Origin: DASUXY01 sp035301985
Lineage (GTDB): Bacteria > Bacillota > Bacilli > Bacillales > Amphibacillaceae
DNA length: 64,000 nt
Direction: 5' to 3'
Assembly (NCBI GenBank): GCA_035301985.1
Contig: DATGTE010000003.1
Span: 1 to 64,000, forward strand
Each line of letters begins with the position of its first letter. Positions within the stretch are counted from its first letter, which is position 1. Shown here one piece after another: positions 45,293 through 54,773 of this stretch. A program made the position numbers and the translations under genes. The notes beneath the pieces are model-generated. The model saw nothing but the letters and a program-made list of their open reading frames with translations. It was not told where the DNA came from and made no database searches.

Positions 45293-45973
45293 GTGAAAAT
45301 ATCGTATCATGGACATTCAGTAGTTCGAGTACAGACAGAGCAACATACGATTTTAATCGATCCCTTTATAACAGGGAATGAATTGTGCGATCTCGATCCA
45401 AATACAGTCGAAGCAGATGTCATTTTACTTACACATGGACACAACGATCATGTAGGGGATACGGAGAAAATTGCTAAACGAAACGGATCTCTTGTCGTTG
45501 CCTTGAATGAACTCGCCGTCTATTTAGGTGGGAAGGGACTAAAAACCCATCCGATGAATATCGGCGGTGCGTATGACTTTGAATTTGGTCGAGTTAAGTT
45601 TACCCATGCATTCCACGGCTCTTCATATCAAGAAGAAGATGGAACCTTTATATATACGGGCATGCCTGGGGGAATTTTATTAACGATTGATGGAAAAACG
45701 ATATATCATGTCGGTGATACAAGTCTCTTCTCTGATTTAAAAATGATCGGTGAGATGAATGATATTGATGTAGCGTTTATTCCAATCGGTGATAATTTTA
45801 CGATGGGCCCTGAAGATGCACTCATCGCCGCGGATTGGATCAATGCTAAGACAGTTGTTCCCGTACATTACAATACATTTCCGGTAATTAAGCAGGATCC
45901 CGAAGCATTTGCTAAAAAGGTTAGAACAGGTAAAGGTCTAGCCATGAAAGTTGGCGAAGAAATCAACATATAA
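45293..45973 (+). CDS. ytkL: UPF0173 metal-dependent hydrolase YtkL
   Basis: A 226-residue metallo-beta-lactamase-fold protein with LLTHGHNDHVGD, later His in HAFHGSSY, Asp in HVGDTSLF and PVHYNTFP. Substrate unknown. The GTG at 45293 has AAAGGAG 8 bases upstream; the frame upstream to 45254 overlaps the promoter and is not translated. Length equals the B. subtilis homologue. Confidence 0.92.
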   Translation: MKISYHGHSVVRVQTEQHTILIDPFITGNELCDLDPNTVEADVILLTHGHNDHVGDTEKIAKRNGSLVVALNELAVYLGGKGLKTHPMNIGGAYDFEFGRVKFTHAFHGSSYQEEDGTFIYTGMPGGILLTIDGKTIYHVGDTSLFSDLKMIGEMNDIDVAFIPIGDNFTMGPEDALIAADWINAKTVVPVHYNTFPVIKQDPEAFAKKVRTGKGLAMKVGEEINI

Positions 45974-45981
45974 TAAATGTT

Positions 45982-46014
45982 CAACGTGAGCTCTTAAGCA
46001 GCTCACGTTTTCTC
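45982..46014 (+). terminator. Terminator of ytkL
   Basis: A 10-bp stem AACGTGAGCT/AGCTCACGTT with a 7-base loop and a short T run. Confidence 0.9.
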
Positions 46015-46199
46015 CACCCCATACCCCAACGAAAGGGTAAATCAACGACTTCTCTTGAATCATTCCTCGAATCTAGGCTTTTTTCCAAAATTCACTTGTT
46101 ACTTTTATTGAAACACTTTGGCTATTTTATTTTTACGGTTATTTCCCACCTATTTTATTTGGCGTATGTTTCCACCTCTTAAAAAGGAGCAACGGACAA

Positions 46200-46955
46200 A
46201 TGAATCTATTTATAATGGTATTGTTCTTTATAGTCGGTTCCGTGTGTGGTTCGTTTTATAATGTGATTGGCATACGTTTACCAAAAAGCAAATCTTTTCT
46301 CCTCGGAAGATCTTTTTGTTTCACTTGTAAGCGAACTTTATCATGGTATGAACTCATCCCGATCATTTCATTTATCCTCCAAAGAGGAAAGTGTCGTCAA
46401 TGTAAGGAGAAAATATCATGGATCTATCCAGTTGGTGAAATAATAACGGGCGCATTATTTATGGCCAGTTACGCAATCATTGGAGTCGAGTTGGAATTAT
46501 TTACTGCACTCTTATTTGTCTCCATGTTAATGATTCTTTTCGTTTCAGATATAAAGTATATGATCATACCGAATAAAATTTTGTTATTCTTTTTACCTTT
46601 ATTTGTCATTGTTCGATTTGTGCACCCTTTAACCCCTTGGTGGACAGGAGTAGCTGGTGCTTTGATTGGATTTTTATTAGTTGCATTGATCATCATTGTA
46701 AGCCGAGGGGGTATGGGTGGTGGTGATATGAAATTATTCGGCGTATTAGGGGTTATACTAGGCGTGAAAAAGGTTTTGCTCACTTTTTTCATAGCGTGTT
46801 TTGGTGGAGCTTTCGTTGGCATAATCTTACTTCGTTTAGGAAAAATTAAACAAAAACAACCCATACCGTTTGCCCCATTTATTATGTTTGCAGCATCGAT
46901 TTCTTATTTTTACGGTGAATTGATTATTCCTCAGTATCTCTCTTTATTCATATGA
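46200..46955 (+). CDS. comC: Prepilin peptidase (A24, ComC-like)
   Basis: A 251-residue polytopic protein. The cytoplasmic N-domain carries two CxxC pairs (CFTCKRT and CRQCKEK), and the aspartyl-protease residues lie in VSDIKYMIIPN and GGGDMKLFG. It cleaves and N-methylates type IV pilin-like proteins; in Bacillus these are ComG pseudopilins used for DNA uptake. It stands alone with no com or pil genes close by. AAAGGAGC before the ATG. The length matches ComC (about 248). Confidence 0.93.
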   Translation: MNLFIMVLFFIVGSVCGSFYNVIGIRLPKSKSFLLGRSFCFTCKRTLSWYELIPIISFILQRGKCRQCKEKISWIYPVGEIITGALFMASYAIIGVELELFTALLFVSMLMILFVSDIKYMIIPNKILLFFLPLFVIVRFVHPLTPWWTGVAGALIGFLLVALIIIVSRGGMGGGDMKLFGVLGVILGVKKVLLTFFIACFGGAFVGIILLRLGKIKQKQPIPFAPFIMFAASISYFYGELIIPQYLSLFI

Positions 46956-47058
46956 GACAGTTCAGCAATTCGGCTCATACTAGGAACTGTTCTGATTTGC
47001 TATGTGAAGCATACAATATGTATGAGGATGATGATCCAACGCGAGGAGGGTGTTTGAT

Positions 47059-47277
47059 TTGCGTCAATATGCTTTTTTACGCTTGCTTTTAGCAGCTTTT
47101 TTCCTCTATTTTGCATGGCCGTATATACCGTTTGCTACATCTCCATTGGAAGCTGTTTTCTGGAGCTCATGGCTGTTGTTTTTCCTGTTTGTCGTTGGTG
47201 CTAATTTAGCAATACTATTGCAGATGACAGCTCCTCCTGTTATGGAACAGGAGCAAAGAAGAAGACGAGAACGTTGA
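47059..47277 (+). CDS. Small two-span membrane protein, unknown function
   Basis: A 72-residue protein with two hydrophobic helices (about residues 6-22 and 33-55) and a C-terminal basic tail EQEQRRRRER, so probably both ends in the cytosol. TTG 47059 is 9 bases after GAGGAGG; GTG 47050 is in frame but too close. I do not recognise the family. It lies between comC and ytoI, where B. subtilis has no equivalent that I know. Confidence 0.7.
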   Translation: MRQYAFLRLLLAAFFLYFAWPYIPFATSPLEAVFWSSWLLFFLFVVGANLAILLQMTAPPVMEQEQRRRRER

Positions 47278-47350
47278 GGTTACGAGAAATCAACTGTATA
47301 ATAAATGAGGAGAAAGAACACTAGTACAGTTGAAAGACGGTGGAAGAAAC

Positions 47351-48658
47351 ATGGTAACGAAACACGAACAAATATTACATTATATTTCAACGTTAGAAAT
47401 TGGCACGAAAATTTCTGTCCGCCAAATTGCTAAAACAATGGATGTAAGTGAAGGAACGGCTTATCGTGCAATAAAGGAAGCAGAAAACCAAGGGTTAGTG
47501 AGTACGATTGAACGTGTGGGCACGATTCGCATTGAACAGAAAAAGAAAGAAAACTTCGAGCGATTGACATATGCGGAAATTGTTAATATTGTAGATGGAC
47601 AAGTCCTCGGGGGAAGAGAGGGACTTCATAAAACGCTCAATAAATTTGTTATTGGTGCGATGAAATTAGATGCGATGATGCGATATACGGAATCCGATTC
47701 TTTATTGATTGTTGGCAATCGGGTCAAAGCACACGAGTTAGCACTGCAAGCAGGAGCGGCTGTCTTAATAACCGGAGGATTTGATACTGCGGACCATATT
47801 AAGCAATTGGCAGATGAGATGAAATTACCGCTTATATCAACCAGTTATGACACCTTTACAGTGGCATCAATGATTAACCGAGCGATTTATGATCAGCTCA
47901 TTAAAAAAGAAATTGTGTTAGTAGAAGATATTGCCATTCCAAAAGATCAAGTGCATTATTTATATCCAGATGATCCAATCGAACGGTGGTATGACTTGGA
48001 AGATTACTCAAAACATACGCGGTTTCCCGTTTTATCGAAAGGTCATCAAGTCATCGGTATGGTGACATCGCGAGATATTTTAGAGAAAGATCAAAACATT
48101 ACAATTGATAAAATTATGACGCGTGATCCCTTAGTCGTTCAAGGAAAAACATCTTTAGCCTATGCGGCACATATGATGGTGTGGGAAGGGATTGATCTTG
48201 TGCCCGTAGTCGATGAGGCGAATGAATTTGAAGGAATTATTTCACGACAAGATGTCTTGAAAGCTTTACAGCAAATACAACGTCATCCCCAGGTGGTTAA
48301 TACGATTGACGATATTGTCTCTAGCAACATGGAAGCGATAGATGGTGAAGAAACGACTTATGTCACTGAAGTGCTTCCGCAAATGACGAATCAGTTGGGA
48401 TCCTTGTCCAATGGTGTATTCACAGCAATCATAACGGAAGCGAGCAGTCGTCTCTTACAACATCTAAAAAAAGGTGATCTAGTCGTTGAAAATATTACCG
48501 TTTATTTTTTTGAACCGGTTCCGATTGAAAGTGAACTCATTATCAAACCGCGTTTGTTGGAAGCGGGTCGAATTTACGCGAAAATAGATGTCGAAGTGTT
48601 TACAAATAAAAAGCTCGTCGGAAAAGGCTTACTGATGGCGCAAGTTATGGATAAATAA
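47351..48658 (+). CDS. ytoI: HTH-DRTGG-CBS-hotdog regulator YtoI
   Basis: A 435-residue multidomain protein: N-terminal winged helix (residues 1-60, KISVRQIAKTMDVSEGTAYRAIKEAE), DRTGG domain (about 75-185), paired CBS domains (about 195-310) and a C-terminal thioesterase-like hotdog fold (about 325-435). The combination suggests a DNA-binding sensor of adenine nucleotides and acyl-CoA; the target is unknown. ATG 47351 is chosen with GGTGGAAG upstream. Its stop is 3 bases from the stop of convergent ytpI. Confidence 0.9.
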   Translation: MVTKHEQILHYISTLEIGTKISVRQIAKTMDVSEGTAYRAIKEAENQGLVSTIERVGTIRIEQKKKENFERLTYAEIVNIVDGQVLGGREGLHKTLNKFVIGAMKLDAMMRYTESDSLLIVGNRVKAHELALQAGAAVLITGGFDTADHIKQLADEMKLPLISTSYDTFTVASMINRAIYDQLIKKEIVLVEDIAIPKDQVHYLYPDDPIERWYDLEDYSKHTRFPVLSKGHQVIGMVTSRDILEKDQNITIDKIMTRDPLVVQGKTSLAYAAHMMVWEGIDLVPVVDEANEFEGIISRQDVLKALQQIQRHPQVVNTIDDIVSSNMEAIDGEETTYVTEVLPQMTNQLGSLSNGVFTAIITEASSRLLQHLKKGDLVVENITVYFFEPVPIESELIIKPRLLEAGRIYAKIDVEVFTNKKLVGKGLLMAQVMDK

Positions 48659-48661
48659 CGG

Positions 48662-48970
48662 TTAGCTTTCATTCGATGGGTGATTCAAGCGGCGCCACTC
48701 TTTTTGATAGTGTTTCGCCTCTTTAAACCCATCATACATTTGTAAGCCACCTAGGATGATAAAAATAACGCCAACGAAGAGAGAGAACTTTGTACCGTAA
48801 AAAATATATTGATTGATTCCAAAAAAGAATACAAAAATACCGAGACAAGTTCGTGCTCTCCCGTTAAAATAAGCTTGCGTTAACGGATCCTTCGTTCGGA
48901 GAATCATCACTTTATAATAGATATAAAGAACGATTGATATTACAATAATAATCGGAAAAATAATCGTCAT
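48662..48970 (-). CDS. ytpI: YtpI-like membrane protein
   Basis: A 102-residue protein with three hydrophobic helices (residues 2-19, 42-60, 63-82) and a charged C-terminus. Matches the YtpI family in length, topology and position opposite ytoI. Function unknown. ATG 48970 with AGGAG upstream is preferred to the start at 48991. Convergent with ytoI and divergent from nrnA. Confidence 0.87.
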   Translation of the reverse strand: MTIIFPIIIVISIVLYIYYKVMILRTKDPLTQAYFNGRARTCLGIFVFFFGINQYIFYGTKFSLFVGVIFIILGGLQMYDGFKEAKHYQKEWRRLNHPSNES

Positions 48971-49115
48971 TGACTCTGCTCCTATACACATTTTTTAGTA
49001 AACGCTACTCGTATATTGTATCTTGTATACATGAATTTTTCCAGAAGAAAAGATGGTAGGAGCGATATTCATATCAGTATAAAAAATTGCCACGTATGCA
49101 AGGGGAGTATAATTT

Positions 49116-50069
49116 ATGAAACGAGATAAAATTATTCAAGCGATTAAGGATTACGATCAAATCATCATCCATCGACACTTACGACCAGATCCTGATGCCT
49201 TAGGGTCACAAGCGGGTTTGAAAGAGATCATCCAACAGTCGTTTCCGGATAAACAAGTGTCGATCGTAGGGATTGATGATCCAGCATTTACTTTTTTAGT
49301 TGAGATGGATTCAGTTCATGAAGCAGATTATCAAGGGGCGTTAGTCATCGTCTGTGATACAGCAAACACCGATCGCATTGACGATAAGCGTTACACATTA
49401 GGAAATCAAGTCATCAAGATTGATCATCATCCGAATGTCGATGAATATGGCGATATTCAATGGGTCGATACGACAGCAAGTTCAACTTCGGAAATGATTT
49501 ACGAACTTTATTTACATGGTAAAGAAAAAGGATTAAGAATGAATCCAGAAGCAGCCCGACTTTTATATGCAGGGATTGTTGGTGATACAGGACGGTTTTT
49601 ATTCCCGAGTACAACGAGGAAAACCTTTCAATATGCAACCGATCTTGTTGCTTATGATTTTGATCGTCAAGATTTATACACAAATTTATACAGTATTAAA
49701 CAAAACGTCGCCAAGCTAAGAGGATACATTTTACAGAACTTTAAACAAACCGAATCAGGGGTTAGTGCGGTTAAGTTGACGAAGGATATATTAAATGAAT
49801 ACGATGTCGATCCATTAGAAACGGGTCAGCTTGTCGGTGTGTTTGGAGACATATCCGGTATAAAAGCATGGGTGATGTTTGTAGAAGAAGAGGATGCGAT
49901 TAGAGTAAGAATCCGCTCCAAAGGCCCTGTGATAAATGAAATTGCCGCCAAATATGGAGGGGGAGGACATCCTCTTGCAGCAGGGGCATCGATCTATGAT
50001 TGGGCGGATGCATCCCGCTTGGTAGAAGATTTAGAAGAGGCATGCGCTACGTACTCAGCGAAAAAATAA
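49116..50069 (+). CDS. nrnA: NanoRNase / pAp phosphatase NrnA (DHH-DHHA1)
   Basis: A 317-residue phosphoesterase: the N-terminal HRHLRPDPDALGSQ motif, the namesake DHH in KIDHHPNVDEYG, and a C-terminal DHHA1 domain with the GGGGHPLAAG substrate loop. It degrades short RNA oligonucleotides and 3'-phosphoadenosine 5'-phosphate. AAGGGGAG precedes the ATG. B. subtilis ytqI sits at the same place before ytrIH. Confidence 0.96.
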   Translation: MKRDKIIQAIKDYDQIIIHRHLRPDPDALGSQAGLKEIIQQSFPDKQVSIVGIDDPAFTFLVEMDSVHEADYQGALVIVCDTANTDRIDDKRYTLGNQVIKIDHHPNVDEYGDIQWVDTTASSTSEMIYELYLHGKEKGLRMNPEAARLLYAGIVGDTGRFLFPSTTRKTFQYATDLVAYDFDRQDLYTNLYSIKQNVAKLRGYILQNFKQTESGVSAVKLTKDILNEYDVDPLETGQLVGVFGDISGIKAWVMFVEEEDAIRVRIRSKGPVINEIAAKYGGGGHPLAAGASIYDWADASRLVEDLEEACATYSAKK

Positions 50070-50072
50070 ACG

Positions 50073-50117
50073 TAAAAAAGTGTTCATGTAAACAGGGCAT
50101 GAGCACTTTTTTGTTCG
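50073..50117 (+). terminator. Terminator of nrnA
   Basis: AAAAAGTG-T-TCATG pairing with CATGA-G-CACTTTTT, followed by a T run; begins 4 bases past the nrnA stop. Confidence 0.9.
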
Positions 50118-50162
50118 AAAACATCAACTGCTCATCTGTAGAGAGTATAGCAATGGATCAGC

Positions 50163-50666
50163 TTAATCCGCGAGTTTGGCATGGACAGTGAGTTTGATTC
50201 GTTGTGATATGATCAATGTTCGAATTGTAAATTGGTAAGTAAAATCATCAACTTGATATGTTTTATTTTCGATCGTTGATACTAACAATCGGTCACTTTT
50301 TGCGATGATTTGAACATCTTCACCGATGAGGTGTCCAATTTCGTTTTTTATGAGCTCTTCTAATTGGTGGATAATTAACGGATCTAATCGCAATTGTTTA
50401 GCATTGACAATGTCCAATTCAATGAATTTAATTGTTACCGCTTTTTTGGATTGTTCATCTAAATCTTCATTGTCTTTTAAGAGTGCTTCATTATGTTTTT
50501 TGAGGTCAGATAATTCCGCTTGTAAATTTAAGTTTTTTTCCATTAATTCTTCATACATTTCTCCGTACATGAACATAAAAACACAGTATGCCGTGAAGGC
50601 ACCGAAAAATGCACCAATGATTATCCGTTGCCAACTCTTTTTTTTATGGTACGGGGAAACATACAT
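50163..50666 (-). CDS. ytrI: Sporulation membrane protein YtrI
   Basis: A 167-residue protein with a basic N-terminus, one transmembrane segment (residues 14-33), a coiled coil (about 38-78) and an outer-facing domain. It starts on the last base of the ytrH stop codon, so the pair is translationally coupled. In B. subtilis ytrHI is a mother-cell operon needed for efficient sporulation; the mechanism is not established. Confidence 0.92.
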   Translation of the reverse strand: MYVSPYHKKKSWQRIIIGAFFGAFTAYCVFMFMYGEMYEELMEKNLNLQAELSDLKKHNEALLKDNEDLDEQSKKAVTIKFIELDIVNAKQLRLDPLIIHQLEELIKNEIGHLIGEDVQIIAKSDRLLVSTIENKTYQVDDFTYQFTIRTLIISQRIKLTVHAKLAD

Positions 50667-50998
50667 TATGAAACATCCTCCTGAATGATCCAGCTGATCA
50701 TGATCATTGCTGTTTTCACTCCGCCCATTGCAGATAATATTAACAATGATTGTTTGATGATATCGATGGTTGATCCATCTAAAAAACCTCTTTCCAAACT
50801 AGCAATAGCGTCAAAAGTTCCTCCAATTGCAGCGACTATCGCCCAAATTCGCAAACCTTTTGCAATGCGTCCCATCGATGTTAATGGAGGCTCTCCTGTT
50901 GTAAAAGAACCGATGCTACCGATCAATGCCCCTCCAACTACGACACCGAAGGCGATGAAATAACAATGGATAAACGAAGTAAAAAATCGTTCGTGCAC
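50666..50998 (-). CDS. ytrH: Sporulation membrane protein YtrH
   Basis: A 110-residue protein with three hydrophobic segments (about residues 10-30, 45-63, 82-103) and the family pattern FGVVVGGALIGSIGSF. GTG 50998 is chosen with AGGGA 9-10 bases upstream; GTG 51007 directly abuts that site. First gene of ytrHI with a sigma-E-like promoter. Confidence 0.92.
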   Translation of the reverse strand: MHERFFTSFIHCYFIAFGVVVGGALIGSIGSFTTGEPPLTSMGRIAKGLRIWAIVAAIGGTFDAIASLERGFLDGSTIDIIKQSLLILSAMGGVKTAMIMISWIIQEDVS

Positions 50999-51030
50999 AG
51001 CAAACACTTCCCTATGAGCTATACTTCTAC

Positions 51031-51059
51031 ACTATATGAAAAAGGTGGACAACATATGA
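51031..51059 (-). promoter_or_regulatory. Sigma-E-like promoter of ytrHI
   Basis: On the minus strand TCATATG (51059-51053), a 14-base spacer and CATATAGT (51038-51031) fit the sigma-E pattern KMATATT-N14-CATACAHT with about three mismatches. It matches the known mother-cell control of ytrHI. Confidence 0.6.
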
Positions 51060-51135
51060 TAGATCGGTTTCGTTTTCATGCATGGAAATCATCCATTCGC
51101 TATAATAGGGATAGATTATGTAAAGGTGGGATCGT

Positions 51136-54100
51136 ATGTCATTCACACATTTGCAAGTTCGAAGTGGATATACGTTAATGGATAGTACGATCACGATTGA
51201 AAAGTTAGTTGAAAAAGCTTCTGAACTTGGCTTTACAGCACTGGCATTGACAGATGATCATGTTTTGTATGGAGCGATTCCCTTTTATAAAGCGTGTAAG
51301 CAATATGGTGTGAAACCGATTATTGGAATGAGCGTCCATGTCATTGATGAAGAGCAAATCCCGGAGCAGATCATCCTTTTATCCAAAAATAATAACGGCT
51401 ATCAAAATTTGTTGAAGATAAGCACCTATATCCATTTACAACAACAAAATGTTCTGTCTAAGGATGAGCTAAGACAATATACAGAGGGGCTTATTTGTAT
51501 TTTATCGGTCCATTCAAGTAAATTAAAGCAAGCGTTTCACGATACTTCATATGAAAACATCTATGAAGATGTTAAAAAATGGGAAGAAATGTTTGCTCCC
51601 GGTGATTTTTATTTCGGTATAGCCGATCACGGAATACAAAGTGAACGACGTCTGCATGAACCTGTGAAGGCTTTTTGTGAAATATATAAGACACCTGTAG
51701 TAGCCATTCAAGACGTTCGTTATCTCGAACGGGACGATGATGTAGCTTATGATTGTTTGCGAAAGATGAAGGACGGTAAGAAATGGTCTCCAAAACATAT
51801 CGATCCAACGAGCAAACAACGTCATTTACGCACACAACGAGAGATGGAATTGATTTTTAGTCCGTTTTGGCCGGAAGTATTGCAGGAAACGGCTAAAGTC
51901 GCGGAAAAATGCCATCTTTCATTAGACTTTACGAAACGAAAGCTTCCGACTTATCCTGTGCCAAACAATTTGGATGCTCATGAATACTTAGAACAGCTAT
52001 GCTGGCGTCAAGTCAAAAGAACGTATGAACACGTTACAAAAGAAATAAGCGATCGGTTAACGTATGAATTAGACATCATCCAAACGATGGGCTTTAGCGA
52101 TTACTTTTTAATCGTTTGGGATTTTGTGAAATATGCAAAAGAACAACAAATTTTAGTGGGGCCAGGGAGAGGTTCATCAGCCGGATCACTCGTTGCTTAT
52201 GTGCTTAATATCACAGAGGTGGACCCGATAAAGCATGAGTTATTGTTTGAACGGTTTTTAAATCCAGAACGTATCACAATGCCTGATATTGATATTGACT
52301 TTTCGGACCATCGACGTGATGAAGTCATTGAATATGTCCGTAAGAAATATGGAAACGATCATGTGGCACAAATTATTACTTTCGGTACGTTTGCAGCTCG
52401 CTCAGTCGTCCGAGAATTGATTAAAACAGTGGGCGTAGATCGACGAGATGCTTCGTTTATATTACGACATATTCCTGTACAGTCCGGTCAATCATTGGCA
52501 GAAATTTTAACGACTGAACAAGAATTAAAATCGTATATAGCTCAATCAGAAAAGTTAACCTTACTTTTTTCTGTGGCCGTTAAATTGGAAGGTTTACCGA
52601 AACATATATCGACCCATGCAGCTGGTGTCGTCATCAGTGATGAGCCATTGATTGAACACGTCCCGCTTACCGTTGGGGCAAATGATGTTCGTCTCACGCA
52701 ATATTCGATGGACGAATTAGAAGCCATCGGATTGTTAAAAATTGACTTTCTAGGTTTACGTAATTTAACGCTTTTGGAACGAATTGTAGCATCACTCCAC
52801 AAGACGGGTCATAAAAAGATCTCATTAAAACAAATTCCTACAGATGATGTAAAAACATTTCAGCTGTTACAACGCGGAAAGACAAATGGAATTTTCCAAT
52901 TGGAATCTACAGGGATGAAACGGGTACTTGCTCGTCTACAACCTACAGCTTTTGAAGATATTGTTGCTGTCAATGCTCTTTATCGTCCAGGTCCAATGGA
53001 ATTTATTCAAGTTTACATTGATCGAAAGCACCAGCGTGAACGTGTCGTCTATCCACATCCTGATTTACAAGCAATTTTACAACCAACATACGGTGTGCTC
53101 ATTTATCAAGAGCAAATTATGCAAATTGCTCACAAAATTGCCGGTTACTCACTCGGACAAGCGGATTTGTTAAGACGAGCGATTAGCAAAAAAAATAAAC
53201 ACATTATTATGGAACAGAAAGAGTCTTTCATTCAAGGATGTCTTCAAAATGGTTATCATCAAAAGGTCGGCGAACAACTATTTCATTGGATTATGAAGTT
53301 TTCTAATTACGGTTTTCCTAAAAGTCACGCGGTAGCTTATAGTAAAATATCTTACCAACTTGCTTTTTTAAAGACATATTATCCGACGCATTTTTTTGCC
53401 GAATTGCTCAACTCTGCTTTAAATCAACAAAAGAAATCTCGTCTGTATTTGCAAGAGCTTAAAGGGATGCAGGTAAATATTTACCCACCATCGATCAATA
53501 AAAGTTTTGGTAAATATACAGTCGAAGATGGAGGGATTCGGACTGGTTTATTAGCTATTAAAGGAATCGGTTATCAAGTTGTCAATGCAATCATTCAAGT
53601 GCGAAAACAAGGGCCATTTAAACATCTATTTGATTTTTGTTTACGTGTACCACTAAAAGTTGTCCATCGAAAAATGATCGAACAACTTATTTTAGCAGGA
53701 GCATTTGACGAAACGTATTCGAATCGGGCGAGTTTGCTTGCATCGCTTGATTCAGCAATGGAACAAGGCGAGTTGTTCAAAGAGTTTGTTGGGCAATCAA
53801 GCTTGTTTCAAAATGAATTACAATTAGAAACATCGTATGAAGAGATCGAAGACTTTAGCCAAGTGAAAAAGTTAGCCACTGAAAAAGAGTTGCTCGGTAT
53901 GTATATTTCGAGTCATCCTTTACAGCATTACCGTAAAAAGTTGCGCAAAAAAGGATATGTAACAGCAAATGACGCAAAACAACGAAGCGATCGGATGAAC
54001 GTAGCGATTATAGCAATCATCCAAGCAGTGAAAACGATTCGAACGAAACGTGGTGATCGAATGGCTTTCATAACTCTTAACGATGAAACGGATGATATTG

Positions 54101-54480
54101 AGGCCGTTGTTTTTCCCGATTTATATCGAAAAACGAGCAAATGGTTGCGCGAGGAAATGTTTGTAACAGCTCACGGGCAAATTGAAAAACGAAATGATCG
54201 CAAGCAGGTGCTCTTACATACGATTGAACCGTTCGATGAAGCGAACCTACAACAACCCGAACACTTATTTATCAAATTAACGAACCAATCACGTGACGAG
54301 GCACTGAACTTTATTAAACGGCTCACTCAAAAGCATCCTGGACAGATGCCAATCATTGTATATGATCCACAAAGTAAGCGTGCGTATCGTCTTCATGAAG
54401 ATTATTTATTTTATCCAGATGAAGCATGTTTACAAACGCTGTACGAATACTTTGGAACTCAAAACATCGTAATGAATTGA
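51136..54480 (+). CDS. dnaE: DNA polymerase III subunit alpha DnaE
   Basis: A 1114-residue C-family polymerase: N-terminal PHP domain (FTHLQVRSGYTLMDS), palm with catalytic acidic motif PDIDIDF from residue 383, fingers and the YGFPKSHAVAYSKISYQLAFLK region, helix-hairpin-helix and a C-terminal OB fold (VAIIAIIQAVKTIRTKRGDRMAFITL). In Bacillus DnaE extends RNA primers before handing over to PolC. Absence of an inserted exonuclease domain excludes PolC. AAAGGTGG precedes the ATG. Confidence 0.97.
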   Translation: MSFTHLQVRSGYTLMDSTITIEKLVEKASELGFTALALTDDHVLYGAIPFYKACKQYGVKPIIGMSVHVIDEEQIPEQIILLSKNNNGYQNLLKISTYIHLQQQNVLSKDELRQYTEGLICILSVHSSKLKQAFHDTSYENIYEDVKKWEEMFAPGDFYFGIADHGIQSERRLHEPVKAFCEIYKTPVVAIQDVRYLERDDDVAYDCLRKMKDGKKWSPKHIDPTSKQRHLRTQREMELIFSPFWPEVLQETAKVAEKCHLSLDFTKRKLPTYPVPNNLDAHEYLEQLCWRQVKRTYEHVTKEISDRLTYELDIIQTMGFSDYFLIVWDFVKYAKEQQILVGPGRGSSAGSLVAYVLNITEVDPIKHELLFERFLNPERITMPDIDIDFSDHRRDEVIEYVRKKYGNDHVAQIITFGTFAARSVVRELIKTVGVDRRDASFILRHIPVQSGQSLAEILTTEQELKSYIAQSEKLTLLFSVAVKLEGLPKHISTHAAGVVISDEPLIEHVPLTVGANDVRLTQYSMDELEAIGLLKIDFLGLRNLTLLERIVASLHKTGHKKISLKQIPTDDVKTFQLLQRGKTNGIFQLESTGMKRVLARLQPTAFEDIVAVNALYRPGPMEFIQVYIDRKHQRERVVYPHPDLQAILQPTYGVLIYQEQIMQIAHKIAGYSLGQADLLRRAISKKNKHIIMEQKESFIQGCLQNGYHQKVGEQLFHWIMKFSNYGFPKSHAVAYSKISYQLAFLKTYYPTHFFAELLNSALNQQKKSRLYLQELKGMQVNIYPPSINKSFGKYTVEDGGIRTGLLAIKGIGYQVVNAIIQVRKQGPFKHLFDFCLRVPLKVVHRKMIEQLILAGAFDETYSNRASLLASLDSAMEQGELFKEFVGQSSLFQNELQLETSYEEIEDFSQVKKLATEKELLGMYISSHPLQHYRKKLRKKGYVTANDAKQRSDRMNVAIIAIIQAVKTIRTKRGDRMAFITLNDETDDIEAVVFPDLYRKTSKWLREEMFVTAHGQIEKRNDRKQVLLHTIEPFDEANLQQPEHLFIKLTNQSRDEALNFIKRLTQKHPGQMPIIVYDPQSKRAYRLHEDYLFYPDEACLQTLYEYFGTQNIVMN

Positions 54481-54500
54481 TTTTTTAATTGTTTCAATAC

Positions 54501-54773
54501 TTTACACAAAATTGCCATTTGTTATAATATAAGAGTCAATAGTTAGACTGCCTTTATGAAAAGTGATCAACTGCACTGATCCACAGTGTGTGCGCTATAT
54601 TTGTAAAGGACTCTGATTGTGACGCAATCAGTACACTAAATACTAAAAATACGAAAATAATTTTGGAATGTTAGGTATTTACAGATAACTTTAATTATTT
54701 TCATCCATGAATACTCACCGTTTGTCAGTCATATATATAAAGCCTACCATTGCAAAAAAGGAGTGATAGAAGC
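54501..54773 (+). promoter_or_regulatory. ytsJ promoter and long structured leader
   Basis: TTTACA (54501-54506), 16-base spacer and TATAAT (54523-54528), then about 240 untranslated bases. The leader contains AGAGTC/GACTCT (54532-54537 with 54609-54614), GTGATCA/TGATC(C)AC, CACTG/CAGTG and CTGATTG/CAATCAG (54613-54619 with 54625-54631). Some of these overlap and exclude each other. No known riboswitch class is recognised. Confidence 0.5.
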
